Source: Halalkalibacter alkalisediminis (GTDB lineage Bacteria; Bacillota; Bacilli; Bacillales; Bacillaceae_D). From it: 64,000 bases of DNA. The DNA lies in the NCBI RefSeq assembly GCF_028610705.1, contig NZ_JAQQWT010000008.1, positions 62,001 to 126,000 on the forward strand, in the 5' to 3' direction. Below the pieces are notes generated by a model. It saw only the letters and a program-made list of their open reading frames with translations, did no database searches and was not told the DNA's origin. A program made the position numbers and the translations under genes. This document shows positions 8,431-17,748 of this stretch, piece after piece (the stretch's first letter is position 1; each line of letters opens with the position of its first letter).

Positions 8431-9621
8431 TTAACTTGTTTTTATACTTACTTGACCTTGTTTTAACACTGAATCTGCAACAGCTCTTGCAACAACTTTA
8501 GGAACTTCCTTGTTAAGTGCATTCGGAATGACAAAGCTTGAGCTCAACTCTTTTTCTGGTATCATGTTTGCGATTGCATAAGCAGCAGCAATCTTCATCT
8601 CAACCGTTATATCTGTAGCACCTGAATCCATTGCCCCCCGAAAAATACCTGGAAATGCGAGTAAATTATTTATTTGATTGGGATAGTCTGAACGGCCTGT
8701 TCCAACTACTTTCGCTCCTGCTGCTAGTGCTTCCTCAGGGTAAATTTCTGGAATCGGATTCGCCATTGCAAATACAATGGGATCCTTAGCCATTTTCTTC
8801 ACCAGTTCTGGCTTTAAGGCAGCTGGTCCAGACACTCCTATAAATACGTCTGCATCTATAATGACATCTTGCAATGTCCCCTTAATGTTTTTCTTATTCG
8901 TTACTTTAGCGATGTTCTGCTGGTTTGGATTTAACCAGTCTTCACTTTTATGAACAACCCCTTCTAAACTGACAAGAGTGATATTTACAAAGCCTGCTCG
9001 TAATAGCAATTTTGCGATCGAAATTCCTGCGGCTCCTGCCCCATTAATCACAATTTCCACCTTTTCCATTTGCTTCCCGACTACTTTTACACCATTTAAT
9101 AAACCAGCTAACACAACAATTGCCGTCCCATGTTGATCATCGTGAAACACAGGTATATTAAGATCTCTTTTTAACCGCTCTTCAATCTCAAAACAGCGTG
9201 GCGCTGAAATATCTTCTAAATTTATACCGGCAAACGTTGGTTGTAGCGCTTTCACAACTGCGACAATCTCATCTACATTTTTTGTATCCAAACAAATAGG
9301 AAATGCATCAATATCGGCAAACGTTTTAAACAACATACATTTTCCTTCCATCACCGGCATTGCCGCCCCTGGCCCAATATCACCTAAACCAAGAACCGCT
9401 GTGCCATCCGTTACGACCGCTACCATATTGCCTCTTGATGTAAGATGATTGATTTCCTCAGGATTTTTCTCTATCTCTTTACAAACATCTCCTACACCTG
9501 GTGTATACACAAGGCTTAAGTCTGCTTCACTATTAATCTCTACTTTACTAACTACTTCTATTTTCCCTTTATATTGACGATGTAATTGAATCGCTAGTTC
9601 TTTTAAATTCTTATGATTCAC
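8431..9621 (-). CDS. NAD(P)-dependent malic enzyme, 396 aa
   Basis: Oxidative decarboxylation of malate to pyruvate. The short bacterial form is recognisable: catalytic Tyr39 in VYTPGVG, Lys94 in PVMEGKCMLF, metal-binding HDDQHGT near residue 160, and the Rossmann motif INGAGAAGISIA near 192. The C-terminal FAMANPIPEI region completes the fold. About 400 aa matches YtsJ/MalS-type enzymes. GGGGGAGAATAAAGTGA precedes the ATG at 9621. It is cotranscribed with the symporter, so imported malate would be fed into pyruvate. A perfect cre match lies 17 bases upstream of the start, predicting CcpA repression. Cofactor preference cannot be read with confidence. Confidence 0.9.
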   Translation of the reverse strand: MNHKNLKELAIQLHRQYKGKIEVVSKVEINSEADLSLVYTPGVGDVCKEIEKNPEEINHLTSRGNMVAVVTDGTAVLGLGDIGPGAAMPVMEGKCMLFKTFADIDAFPICLDTKNVDEIVAVVKALQPTFAGINLEDISAPRCFEIEERLKRDLNIPVFHDDQHGTAIVVLAGLLNGVKVVGKQMEKVEIVINGAGAAGISIAKLLLRAGFVNITLVSLEGVVHKSEDWLNPNQQNIAKVTNKKNIKGTLQDVIIDADVFIGVSGPAALKPELVKKMAKDPIVFAMANPIPEIYPEEALAAGAKVVGTGRSDYPNQINNLLAFPGIFRGAMDSGATDITVEMKIAAAYAIANMIPEKELSSSFVIPNALNKEVPKVVARAVADSVLKQGQVSIKTS

Positions 9622-9637
9622 TTTATTCTCCCCCTGT

Positions 9638-9651
9638 TGTAATCGGTTTCA
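9638..9651 (-). promoter_or_regulatory. Catabolite-responsive element (cre) before malic enzyme
   Basis: On the minus strand TGAAACCGATTACA matches the cre consensus TGWAANCGNTNWCA at every position. It lies between the upstream terminator and the ribosome binding site of malic enzyme, where bound CcpA-HPr(Ser-P) would block transcription. Confidence 0.8.
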
Positions 9652-9726
9652 ATCATTCTAAACATAGTTTAATAAATTTGAATAACTTGTGACAGTTTAT
9701 GAAACTTAAGAAACTTTTTGTAACTA

Positions 9727-9750
9727 AAAAAAGCGACCAGAGGCCGCTTA
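9727..9750 (-). terminator. Terminator overlapping the response regulator stop
   Basis: AAGCGGCCTCTGGTCGCTT followed by seven T residues on the minus strand. It separates the kinase/regulator pair from the malic enzyme operon, which must therefore have its own promoter. Confidence 0.75.
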
Positions 9751-10455
9751 AGAAAAGTGCTGAAATGTTAATTTAGTCAGGTCTTTGTTTACATATAAAT
9801 AGACCGGCCTTCCAATAGCCCCATATGTCATTCGCTCTCCAAGTACACCCATTTCCTTTAAAAATTTAATATACTTTCGAACAGATACCCGTGACACTTG
9901 TACTCGTTCGGCAATTTCATCGGTTGAAAAAGGTTCGTCTCTTTTTTCTAGAATGGCGTCAACAATAACTTTTAGTGTATTTGGTGTTAGCCCCTTCGGT
10001 AACGATGCATGTTTGCTCTCATTTTGATGAAGAATTTTACGATCTAGTTCTGCCTGATTAAAAGAATTTTGCTTGTTAAGCAAATGATACTTTTCCCTAT
10101 AAGTGGTTAAGGCTTGGTTGAATCGTTCAAATTCAAACGGTTTGATAATATAATCAACCGCCCCGTACCTTAGTGCCGTTTGGATCGAATCCACGTCATC
10201 GGCCGCTGTCACTAGGATCACATCGATCTTCCATTTGTTTTTCGTTCTTATATGCTGTAATAATTCGAGTCCATTTTTTCCGGCCATATAAATATCTAAT
10301 AACAGTAAATCAATGTCTACTGTTTTAATGACTTCCATCGCTTCAGTGAAAGACTTTGCCATCGCTGCTAATTCATAACCTTCGACTTCATTTAAATAGC
10401 GCTTATTAAATTCTGCTACCATTGGATCATCGTCTAAAATTAACACCTTAATCAA
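9748..10455 (-). CDS. malR: CitB/DcuR-type response regulator (MalR-like), 235 aa
   Basis: Response regulator partner of the sensor kinase encoded just upstream. Receiver domain residues 1-120: acidic pocket DDD at 8-10, phosphoacceptor Asp54 in LLLLDIYMAGKNG, and conserved Lys in DYIIKPFEF. The C-terminal half (about 150-235) holds the helix-turn-helix typical of CitT/DctR/MalR regulators (DEIAERVQVSRVSVRKYIKFL). The gene overlaps the kinase by 8 bases, so translation is probably coupled. The location next to malic enzyme and the symporter predicts that it activates them in response to external malate or citrate. The symbol is by analogy to Bacillus subtilis malKR-maeN. Confidence 0.82.
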   Translation of the reverse strand: MIKVLILDDDPMVAEFNKRYLNEVEGYELAAMAKSFTEAMEVIKTVDIDLLLLDIYMAGKNGLELLQHIRTKNKWKIDVILVTAADDVDSIQTALRYGAVDYIIKPFEFERFNQALTTYREKYHLLNKQNSFNQAELDRKILHQNESKHASLPKGLTPNTLKVIVDAILEKRDEPFSTDEIAERVQVSRVSVRKYIKFLKEMGVLGERMTYGAIGRPVYLYVNKDLTKLTFQHFS

Positions 10456-12106
10456 TAGAATTCTCCTTTATTTCATATGGAATTTCAACTGTAACCGTTG
10501 TCCCGGACCCCTTAAACGAATCAATCGTTAAGTTGCCATTAAGATCGTCAATACTTGCTTTCACTAGAGCTAGACCATACCCTCGATCTTCTCCTTTTGT
10601 TGAAAACCCCTTTTCAAATATTTCGGCTAAATCCTCTGTTTTTATACCGGCTCCCGTATCTTTCACTTCCATTTTCAATTGCTGATCTTTAAGATGTAAC
10701 ACCACGTCAACCTTCTTAAATGGACCATCTTCTACAGCCTCGATCGCATTATTAATTAAGTTGCCTAAGATCGTAATAATCTCATGAATGACGTCTTTTG
10801 ACTCAGCTTTTGGAATCACATTTTTACTTTTAATGGATAAGTTCACTCCACATTCTCTAGCATAACTTAACTTGCCTAACAAGAAACCTGATAGGACCGC
10901 ATCTTGAATGTCTGTCACTTGTCCAATTTCATGATTCTTATGATTCACCAATTCAAGAATAAATGTTTTCAATTTTTCATATTCTCCGATTCTCACCATT
11001 CCTAAAATCACATGAAGATTGTTTTTCATCTCATGGGACTGCGCACGAAGAGCATCCACATATAGCTTCACTCCAGTTAATTCCTGTGCAAGCTCTTTGA
11101 CCTCCGTCTTATCTCGGAGGGTCGAAATCGCGCCGATCACCTGATTATCAACAATGAGTGGGACACGGTTCACTAATAATGAGGTTTCATTAATGGCGAT
11201 CTCTCTTGCTAGCTCCGGTTCTCCTGTTTTTAAAACACGCTCAAGACCGTTCATCGGTAAATACATCGTAACATCCATCCCTATCGGTTGTTCTGGCAAT
11301 CCAGCTTTTTTGAACAATTTAAGAGCTGATTTATTGACAAGTGTAATCCGTCCATTCCTATCTACCGCAATGATTCCTTCGTGGACAGACTGAAGCATCA
11401 TATTTCTCTCTTCTAGCATTTTTGCAATTTCAGGAGGTTCTAGCCCATATAACGTTTTCTTTATGTAATTAGCAATCAACAACGCACCAATCAACCCTAC
11501 TAACAGTCCAAGAAGAGAACCGACAATAATATTTCTATGGTTTTGATTAATAATATGTTGTATATGTTCTAGAGAAATCCCAACAGCCACTGCACCGATT
11601 TGTTCATCTTGTTCATTCATCACTGGGGTAAACGATCGAAGTGAAGTTGTAATCGTCCCTTCTGATATCGAACTATACTCCTCCCCCTCAAGCACAGGAG
11701 CTTCATCCCCACCTTCAAAATGTTTTCCCACTTGCTCGCTGTTTGGATGAGAATAGCGAATTCCTTTCATATCCATCACAACAACAAAGAGAACATCTGC
11801 TGATTGACGAATGTCATTGGCATACAGTTGGATTTCTTTTGCCGATTCTTCTGTCAACCCTTTTTGTACCACCTCTGCTTGAGACACAATTCTTGCGACT
11901 GTAAGCGCCTTTTCTTCCTCGTACCTTATACTATTATCGTTGATGGATCTACTTACTAAGAGATCAGTAAATAACAAGGACAAAACCACGACTATGTAGA
12001 CAAGCCAGAGAATAATCGTGCGCATTTTAAACTTTCTTATTAACAGCTTCCTCACTTCCTTCTTACATATAAATCTAATGATAGTCAATAAGTTCATTAT
12101 TCTCAA
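10448..12106 (-). CDS. malK: CitA/DcuS-type sensor histidine kinase (MalK-like), 552 aa
   Basis: Membrane sensor of C4-dicarboxylates or citrate. One membrane segment near residues 28-50, an extracytoplasmic PAS-like (PDC/Cache) sensor domain to about 190, a second segment near 192-214, a cytoplasmic PAS domain (about 230-330), then the H box SHEMKNNLHVILG with His near 358. The ATPase domain shows NLINNAIEA, DTGAGI and EKGFSTKGEDRGYGLALV. This is the CitA/DcuS/MalK architecture. The start is ambiguous: TTG 12106 and ATG 12097 lack a clear ribosome binding site, and ATG near residue 28 is also possible. The gene overlaps its response regulator by 8 bases. Confidence 0.85.
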   Translation of the reverse strand: MRIMNLLTIIRFICKKEVRKLLIRKFKMRTIILWLVYIVVVLSLLFTDLLVSRSINDNSIRYEEEKALTVARIVSQAEVVQKGLTEESAKEIQLYANDIRQSADVLFVVVMDMKGIRYSHPNSEQVGKHFEGGDEAPVLEGEEYSSISEGTITTSLRSFTPVMNEQDEQIGAVAVGISLEHIQHIINQNHRNIIVGSLLGLLVGLIGALLIANYIKKTLYGLEPPEIAKMLEERNMMLQSVHEGIIAVDRNGRITLVNKSALKLFKKAGLPEQPIGMDVTMYLPMNGLERVLKTGEPELAREIAINETSLLVNRVPLIVDNQVIGAISTLRDKTEVKELAQELTGVKLYVDALRAQSHEMKNNLHVILGMVRIGEYEKLKTFILELVNHKNHEIGQVTDIQDAVLSGFLLGKLSYARECGVNLSIKSKNVIPKAESKDVIHEIITILGNLINNAIEAVEDGPFKKVDVVLHLKDQQLKMEVKDTGAGIKTEDLAEIFEKGFSTKGEDRGYGLALVKASIDDLNGNLTIDSFKGSGTTVTVEIPYEIKENSID

Positions 12107-12282
12107 TTAGAAACGGTGCCTGACACTCGTCGAAAGCATCTCGCTGCTTATTGTTGAAGATATAAAATATCAATTAAAGTCTTAGACTACAGTGCCCTCC
12201 TCATGTAATACACCTAAAGTACGTTTTAGCTTAGATCCATGTAATGAAATGATCTTTGATATGGTGCTCATGTAAGGTTTCA

Positions 12283-12660
12283 TTAAGAGATTAATTTGAT
12301 CTCTTTCAAGCTACTACTATGTTCCCATACTGGAGTAATTTCTGTAATCACTTCATCTTTCACTATATGTTTTAGTTCGTTTTTCTTTTGTTTAGCTACT
12401 GTTAATTGATTAATAGTAGAAAAGAAAATGAATGATTGATTTTTAAATGGCTGACCTTCTCTAGTTGTTGGGTCATGTAAGTCAAAAAACAATTCTAATA
12501 ATTCCTTATAAGATACTTTCCAGGGATCAAACCAAATTTCTACTATATCTATATTTGTCCCTTTTAATTGTCCTATTTGAACATAGTCAATACCACGACA
12601 ATCTGTAATAAATGCTTCTTGACTGAAAAATTCGCTTGCTCCAAACACTGCTCTTTCCAT
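12283..12660 (-). CDS. MsrA-family protein lacking the catalytic cysteine, 125 aa
   Basis: Homologue of peptide methionine sulfoxide reductase A by fold motifs: AVFGASEFFSQEAF aligns with the MsrA start (FGAGCFWxxEaxF), and VEIWFDPWKVSYKELLELFFDLHDPTT matches the conserved V-x-FDP-x-x-SYEQLLE-x-F-x-HDPT block. The GCFW active-site motif reads ASEFF, so the nucleophilic Cys is absent. The only Cys in the first half is Cys21 in TDCRG, downstream of the site. It is also shorter than typical MsrA (about 160-180 aa). The frame is intact with a strong AGGAGGAGCGGAAATA before ATG 12660, so it seems maintained rather than decaying. A SAM-I riboswitch in the leader predicts expression when SAM is low. 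A binding or regulatory role is a guess. Confidence 0.7.
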   Translation of the reverse strand: MERAVFGASEFFSQEAFITDCRGIDYVQIGQLKGTNIDIVEIWFDPWKVSYKELLELFFDLHDPTTREGQPFKNQSFIFFSTINQLTVAKQKKNELKHIVKDEVITEITPVWEHSSSLKEIKLIS

Positions 12661-12698
12661 TATTTCCGCTCCTCCTGAGCGATAAGCCTTCTATCCAT

Positions 12699-12872
12699 TA
12701 AAAAAACCCCTCTTTGATTTAAAGAGAGGTTCGTATAATTAAATACCATTGCTCTCATCTTTCAAAGGTTAACACCTTTGCAGGAATTAGCACCGTTCAA
12801 GTCAACATGTAACTTGATGGTTGCCGGGTTTCATAGGGCCTGTCCCTCTACCACTCTGGATAAGAAGTTTAT
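12699..12872 (-). promoter_or_regulatory. SAM-I (S-box) riboswitch with terminator
   Basis: The minus-strand leader shows the S-box core in order: CTTATCCAGAGTGGTAGAGG, GACAGGCCC, ATGAAACCCGGCAACC, GGTGCTAATTCCTGC and a closing GATGAGAG. About 20 bases later a perfect terminator (ACCTCTCTTTAAATCAAAGAGGGG region, 12702-12730) ends in TTTTTTT. SAM binding should favour the terminator and switch off the MsrA-like gene 40 bases downstream. Confidence 0.92.
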
Positions 12873-12997
12873 CGCTATTTAATTTTTTTATTATTTAACA
12901 ACTTTATTGTTATTAATATTAACAACCACTTATCTAAAATTCAAGTAATATTTTAAGAATAATGAATAAGATCTATTTTCTGATAAGGAATGCGCCA

Positions 12998-13056
12998 AAA
13001 AAAGGTTCCTGACCGCGAGTGCTTAAGTGCCTTCCTTTAAAGCACTCGGGGCAAGA
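12998..13056. repeat. Interspersed palindrome (GGTTCCTGACC family)
   Basis: AAAAAAAGGTTCCTGACCGCGAGTGC is followed by a partly matching second arm (GCACTCGGGGCAAG). The second half is degenerate compared with copies at 25320 and 37262. On the minus strand it precedes a T run and could terminate the membrane protein gene's antisense reading only weakly. Confidence 0.5.
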
Positions 13057-13112
13057 GTTTAACCAAGTTTATAAAACTTTCAAATTCCTCGAAACAAATG
13101 GTTCTACAATTC

Positions 13113-13667
13113 CTAACTCTTCAACTGTTTACGTTTCTTCATAAATAGTAGAGATACTAGTAAGCAAAAAAAAGATAGTAGCCATTTTAAATTTGTAAAA
13201 ATGGCACTTGTCACGACTATTTCGGTTGTAAATATATTTTTATGTATCATATATAGATGAAGAATGTTTTCAAATATATCGAACAAACCTGCTAAAAAGG
13301 GTAAATAAACAATAAAACTATATTTAGCTGAAACTATTCCTTTCATTAACGCCTTGCTGATAATGGCTCCCAAGAATGAAGCATAAAAAAATGGATGAAT
13401 AAAATCAAAATAGTAATGTAAAAAATACTCATCTATTAACCCTCTTGAAATCCATTTATTCACAATATAAGAAAACGTTAAAGGATCAAAGGTTGTTTGC
13501 AAAATAAAAACATCTCGAAAGCTTAAGTTCTTTAGTATATTTAATATGATAACTTGAGATATAAGGAAAGCTATACCAAAAATAATCATCATGTTCGTTT
13601 TACTTAGAAGATTTATTAGTTTTTTCCTATTATTAATTATGTTCCACACCACTCTCTTTTTAACCAT
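13113..13667 (-). CDS. Uncharacterised four-helix membrane protein, 184 aa
   Basis: Integral membrane protein with hydrophobic segments near residues 26-46, 90-110, 115-135 and 155-177 and a basic C-terminus (KKRKQLKS). Conserved-looking polar stretches LQTTFDPLTF, DFIHPFFYASFL and LPFLAGLFDIFENILH recur in small bacterial membrane proteins of unknown function. I can name no role. It stands alone between the S-box leader region and brnQ. There is no strong ribosome binding site in front of the first ATG (13667), so a slightly later start is possible. Confidence 0.65.
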   Translation of the reverse strand: MVKKRVVWNIINNRKKLINLLSKTNMMIIFGIAFLISQVIILNILKNLSFRDVFILQTTFDPLTFSYIVNKWISRGLIDEYFLHYYFDFIHPFFYASFLGAIISKALMKGIVSAKYSFIVYLPFLAGLFDIFENILHLYMIHKNIFTTEIVVTSAIFTNLKWLLSFFCLLVSLLFMKKRKQLKS

Positions 13668-13734
13668 TTTTTCATTACACCAAGTATATGATGATTGAAG
13701 TATTTAAGAAACTTCTCATCTGTAATCTACATAT

Positions 13735-13780
13735 AAAAAGCTATCTAACACCCATTACATTAGGTTGCTAGATAGCCTTT
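13735..13780 (-). terminator. Terminator of brnQ
   Basis: On the minus strand GGCTATCTAGCA pairs with TGTTAGATAGC around an AT-rich loop, followed by TTTTTATA. The brnQ stop is about 40 bases upstream. Confidence 0.7.
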
Positions 13781-13821
13781 TAATCAAATGATTACATGGA
13801 TTTCACTCAAAATATTCCCAA

Positions 13822-15159
13822 TTAATTCCCATCCACTAAGGGGGATTCATGTTTTCTTAAACGAATCAAGCTTCCTATGATTCCACCTACTACAGCTGGA
13901 ACAACCCAACCTAAACCAACAGAATACAAAGGAAGAATCGCAGTGAATAGATCATCAATGACCCCGAATTGGATACCTGCTGCTTTTAACCCCTCAAAAA
14001 TGCTAACCGTCAATGTGAATAACATACTAACTTGATATACTTCCGTTTTCCCTTTGAAAAAGGGGTGTAAAAATGTTAATACCATTAAACAAATAGCTAA
14101 TGGATAAAGCATGTATAATACAGGCACCGAGATCGCTATTAAGGTCGATAAGCCAAAATTCGAAATGACCGCACTAAGAATAGTAAAAAGAATAGCCCAT
14201 CTTTTGTAAGAGATCGCAGGCACTAATTTTGTAAAGTAAGAGGCACAAGCAGTGATTAACCCAATGCTTGTCGTTAAACAAGCTGCAATAACGATTAAAG
14301 CCAATAATACTTTACCAAATCCACCGAAATAATACTGGGATACACTAGCTAAAATGACGCCTCCATTTTCTAAACGCCCTAACTCGGTAACACTTGTTGC
14401 TCCCATGTAGGAAAGAGATGAATAGATGATTGCAAGCAAAATTCCAGCGACCAAGGCAACTTTTAAGGTAGAAACCATGAGTACCCTTTTCGTCGTCGCC
14501 CCTCGATCTTTCATAATGTTAATAATAAGAATACCGAACACAAAAGCAGCAAGGGCATCCATCGTTAAATATCCCTCTTGGAACCCTTTAAAGAAGCTAT
14601 TGGTCATATATAATTCAGTCGGAGCTTGAACTTGTCCAATAGGATTGATAAAAGCAATAACAATAAGGATTCCGATGAAAATTAACAATAATGGTGTTAA
14701 TACCTTTCCGACAATATCAACAAGTTTGCTAGATTGCAAGGAAAAATATAACGTGATCCCAAAGAAGACAATCGTAAAAAGCAACAATGGTAGAAAACTA
14801 TCGGTATTACCTAGAAACGGTCTGATTCCCATTTCAAAAGAAACTGTGTTTGTTCTAGGTATGGCAAAAAGTGGTCCTATCGCTAAATAAAGAGCAACCG
14901 TAAAGATGATCCCATACAACGGATGTACTCGACTGGCTAGTGATTGTAAATCACTTTTACCAGAATAGGCTAAAGCCAAAATTCCGAAGATCGGCAATCC
15001 AACACCAGTCACAATAAAGCCAGCATTGGCTGCAAAGATGTTCTCACCAGCCAATTGACCAAGCATAACAGGAAAAATTAAATTCCCAGCTCCAAAAAAT
15101 AAAGCGAACAACATAAACCCTACTGCAATCACATTTGCAAATGAATCTCTTGATGACAT
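13822..15159 (-). CDS. brnQ: BrnQ/BraB branched-chain amino acid symporter, 445 aa
   Basis: Na+(or H+)-coupled uptake of isoleucine, leucine and valine across the cytoplasmic membrane. The LIVCS family is recognisable from the N-terminal FANVIAVGFMLFALFFGAGNLIFPVMLGQLAG, GPLFAIPRTNTVSFEMGI and LTTSIGLITACASYF. About twelve membrane segments and a length of 445 aa are typical. AGGAGGATTATAAA precedes ATG 15159. A sigma-A-type promoter lies about 115 bases upstream with a CodY-like box directly before its -35 element, in line with known CodY control of branched-chain amino acid transporters. It is monocistronic. Confidence 0.92.
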   Translation of the reverse strand: MSSRDSFANVIAVGFMLFALFFGAGNLIFPVMLGQLAGENIFAANAGFIVTGVGLPIFGILALAYSGKSDLQSLASRVHPLYGIIFTVALYLAIGPLFAIPRTNTVSFEMGIRPFLGNTDSFLPLLLFTIVFFGITLYFSLQSSKLVDIVGKVLTPLLLIFIGILIVIAFINPIGQVQAPTELYMTNSFFKGFQEGYLTMDALAAFVFGILIINIMKDRGATTKRVLMVSTLKVALVAGILLAIIYSSLSYMGATSVTELGRLENGGVILASVSQYYFGGFGKVLLALIVIAACLTTSIGLITACASYFTKLVPAISYKRWAILFTILSAVISNFGLSTLIAISVPVLYMLYPLAICLMVLTFLHPFFKGKTEVYQVSMLFTLTVSIFEGLKAAGIQFGVIDDLFTAILPLYSVGLGWVVPAVVGGIIGSLIRLRKHESPLVDGN

Positions 15160-15270
15160 TTTATAATCCTCCTAAATACGCAGACACCACACCCTGAATT
15201 CCAAAACTAAATAGAATATTACTAAATTATAGTTTTGGAAATGCACGCGGTTCATCTTGCGACGGATGAT

Positions 15271-15315
15271 AATATATCACAAAAAAAGTTCTAATACAAT
15301 TTTTTTCTGAAAATA
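15271..15315 (-). promoter_or_regulatory. brnQ promoter with CodY-like box
   Basis: On the minus strand -35 TTGTAT (15294-15299) and -10 TATATT (15271-15276) are 17 bases apart. Directly upstream, 15301-15315 reads TATTTTCAGAAAAAA, three mismatches from the CodY box AATTTTCWGAAAATT. CodY repression under amino acid sufficiency is the expected effect. Confidence 0.55.
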
Positions 15316-15421
15316 AAATGATATTAGAACATTAAATTTTAAAAGCAGGTATTCCCTCGTAGGAAACCTGCTTCTTATATTTTTTCAATTTCAATAAGAC
15401 TTTAACATATTTTAACCAGCC

Positions 15422-16510
15422 TCAAGCCTTTTCAAAGTGACCTTTTTCCGGAAAAGCCGTTTCAGATTCTATAGATGGTTCCTGACGAGAGAGTTCTTGA
15501 TATTTATCGGTTACTGGTTTTCTTCGAGCCTGAAATGTTTGGAGCGCTTCTGGAATGGAATCGGCTTCACGCAGGGCTTCAGCCAAAACTCCAGCATCTT
15601 GTATTCCTTGACCTGTATGATGAAGCATCGCATGTGCAGCATCACCAAGCAGGGTTACACAATTTGAATGCCAACGTTCGATGGAATCTATATCGTATAT
15701 GGATCGACAGGTGTACTCTTCTACATTTTCTGCGATCTTCTGGATTTTAGTGTCAAAGTTTTTTAGATGTTTGACAATGTCTTTTTTCTCGACGATCGGT
15801 CTCCATGATGGATCTTTAGATTGGAGAGTCACATCAAATGAAACTTGATTTCTATGGTGTAACGGTAAGATATAGATTTGAATGCCACCATCGACAAATA
15901 CTTTAAAGGTGTGATCAAGAACTAATTCGAATGCCTCTTTGTCATTCACAATAGCCCGGTATGCATGGGTTCCGGAATAAATAGGCTTTGTATCACTAAA
16001 TAACTTTGAACGAATCGTGGACCGAATCCCATCTGCTCCAATGACTAAATCCGCTTCAATGGAATGACCGTTCTCAAAAAGAATTTCTGCATGATCTCCT
16101 TGATCGGTTATCGACTCTAACCTGTGACTTAAATGGATGGAATCGGATGGTAATTGATTCAGAAAAGTCTCGATTAAATCGGCACGATGAATCAATCTCG
16201 CCCACTTTCCTTCTGGGTTATCGGTTAACAAAGGCCATCTTTCACTCACTAAGACATCCCCATTACACGCTACTACTTGCATAAAATCACTCTTCGAACT
16301 TTTCTTCTCTATTTCTTCATAGATTCCCCAATTCTTGAAAAAGTGAACAGTTGGAGGACGCAGCCCAACTCCTGCACCAACTTCCTTGATCACTGGTGCT
16401 TGCTCATAAATATCTGCACGAATGCCCTCTCGTTGTAAAGCAACCGCAGTCGCAGCACCACCAATCCCCCCTCCAATAATCGCAACTCTTAATTCAGACT
16501 TAGATTTCAT
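15422..16510 (-). CDS. FAD-dependent aromatic-ring monooxygenase, 362 aa
   Basis: Group A flavoprotein hydroxylase (salicylate/3-hydroxybenzoate hydroxylase-like), NAD(P)H and FAD dependent. Dinucleotide-binding GGGIGGAATA at residues 13-22, the DG motif GADGIRSTIR near 160, and the second FAD motif LLGDAAHAMLHHTGQG near 290 are all present. The fold is intact and near the usual 370-400 aa. The open frame continues 20 codons upstream, but AGGGGGAATTTAGT directly before ATG 16510 sets the start. The aromatic substrate cannot be read from sequence. The neighbouring remnant of an ABC binding protein may once have supplied a substrate. Confidence 0.82.
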   Translation of the reverse strand: MKSKSELRVAIIGGGIGGAATAVALQREGIRADIYEQAPVIKEVGAGVGLRPPTVHFFKNWGIYEEIEKKSSKSDFMQVVACNGDVLVSERWPLLTDNPEGKWARLIHRADLIETFLNQLPSDSIHLSHRLESITDQGDHAEILFENGHSIEADLVIGADGIRSTIRSKLFSDTKPIYSGTHAYRAIVNDKEAFELVLDHTFKVFVDGGIQIYILPLHHRNQVSFDVTLQSKDPSWRPIVEKKDIVKHLKNFDTKIQKIAENVEEYTCRSIYDIDSIERWHSNCVTLLGDAAHAMLHHTGQGIQDAGVLAEALREADSIPEALQTFQARRKPVTDKYQELSRQEPSIESETAFPEKGHFEKA

Positions 16511-16655
16511 ACTAAATTCCCCCTCATTTTTAGTGTAAATAAGTTTTATAGGAACTAAATGAACATACACGAGTCACTCTACTATTTAAGCTACAATTAA
16601 GATTCTGTCTTGAACGAGAGATTGTCAGAAACCTAGCATGCAGGCAACGATCACT

Positions 16656-17624
16656 CTACTTGTTTCTCGCTTGTTCCCTTACCTCTTCTTCATCAAATGA
16701 GTTGATCAAGTCGAGCAGAGAGTAATCGTAGAGGGTTGTCACGTCTGGAATTTTATCACTAAATCCATTAGATTCCAAAAACTTCTGCCAACGCTCCTCA
16801 GAAATGTATCCCCACACACCATCGGACGAAGGGCGATACTGATCGACTGTTTCCGCTAGTGATACTTTAGCTTCCTCCAAAGCCTGCTCCTCTGGCTTAT
16901 CCGTTGGCTTGGATGCAGGATAGAGCTCCCAGCTTAGTTGAACTGCTTTATCTGGATTTTCTTGTGCGAAAATCGCTGATTTCACAACCGCTCGGATATA
17001 CCGTGCAATTGCTTCTCGTTCCGTCTGATCAGAATCTTTCCGTATGATGAATCCGGCTGCTAAACCATCTGCTACTTCAGGAGGCAAAGGTAGTAATCTC
17101 GTTTGAGTCCCAGTCACTTGGGATGCAAGTGCCATTTCAGATCGATTTCCAACGATCGCTTCGATTCCCCCACTGCGAAGCGCCTCCATCGCAGCTGGGT
17201 TACTACCAATCGCTACCGTATCAATGGTTGATGGATCCCCTCCTGTTTCGATGACATTGGCATTCATGAACGATTCAAATGGCGGCCCTAATGCCGTCAT
17301 CGCAACCGTCTTGTTCTCAAGCTGACTCGCTTCCGTAATTTCACTTGATTCGTCTACGACAATGCCGAACACCGGACCCTGGTAAGGCGTAAAAGTCCAG
17401 ATAAGACCTTGATCATTCCCTTCAGCAATCGGATAAATGTGGGCGTCAGGTTGAGCAATGGTTAAGTCAGCTTGGCCAGCTACCACCAATCCAGTCGTTT
17501 CTGCTGGACGTCCAGGCAAGGCGACGACTTCAACATCGAGCCCTTCTTCTTCATAATACCCCAGCTTTTCGGGATCAACTTCGTAAATAAGAGTATCGGC
17601 ATGCTTATTTCTATTTTTAGCACT
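16656..17624 (-). pseudogene. ABC transporter substrate-binding protein (NitT/TauT/NMT1 type), 5'-truncated
   Basis: The frame encodes most of a periplasmic-type binding protein: YYEEEGLDVEVVALPGRP, the GQADLTIAQPDA region, ETGGDPSTIDTVAIG and a helical C-terminus. Homologues start with a lipoprotein signal and a beta strand before G-Y-Y-E-E-E-G; here these are missing. The frame opens after TGA at 17625-17627, and the first possible internal start (TTG 17519) lies inside the domain. No permease or ATPase gene is adjacent. I therefore call it a truncated remnant, although the remaining 300 codons are free of stops, which suggests recent loss. Nitrate, sulfonate, thiamine precursor or aromatic substrates are all possible. 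Confidence 0.65.
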
Positions 17625-17748
17625 TCAATCTTTTTTCACATTTTTTCTATATCCCTATTGATATTTTAATTATAAGTTGATAATCTAGAGAAGCATTAAT
17701 TGGAAAGCTAATATTTACTTACTAAATCAGGTCTTTCCAAGCAGATAA

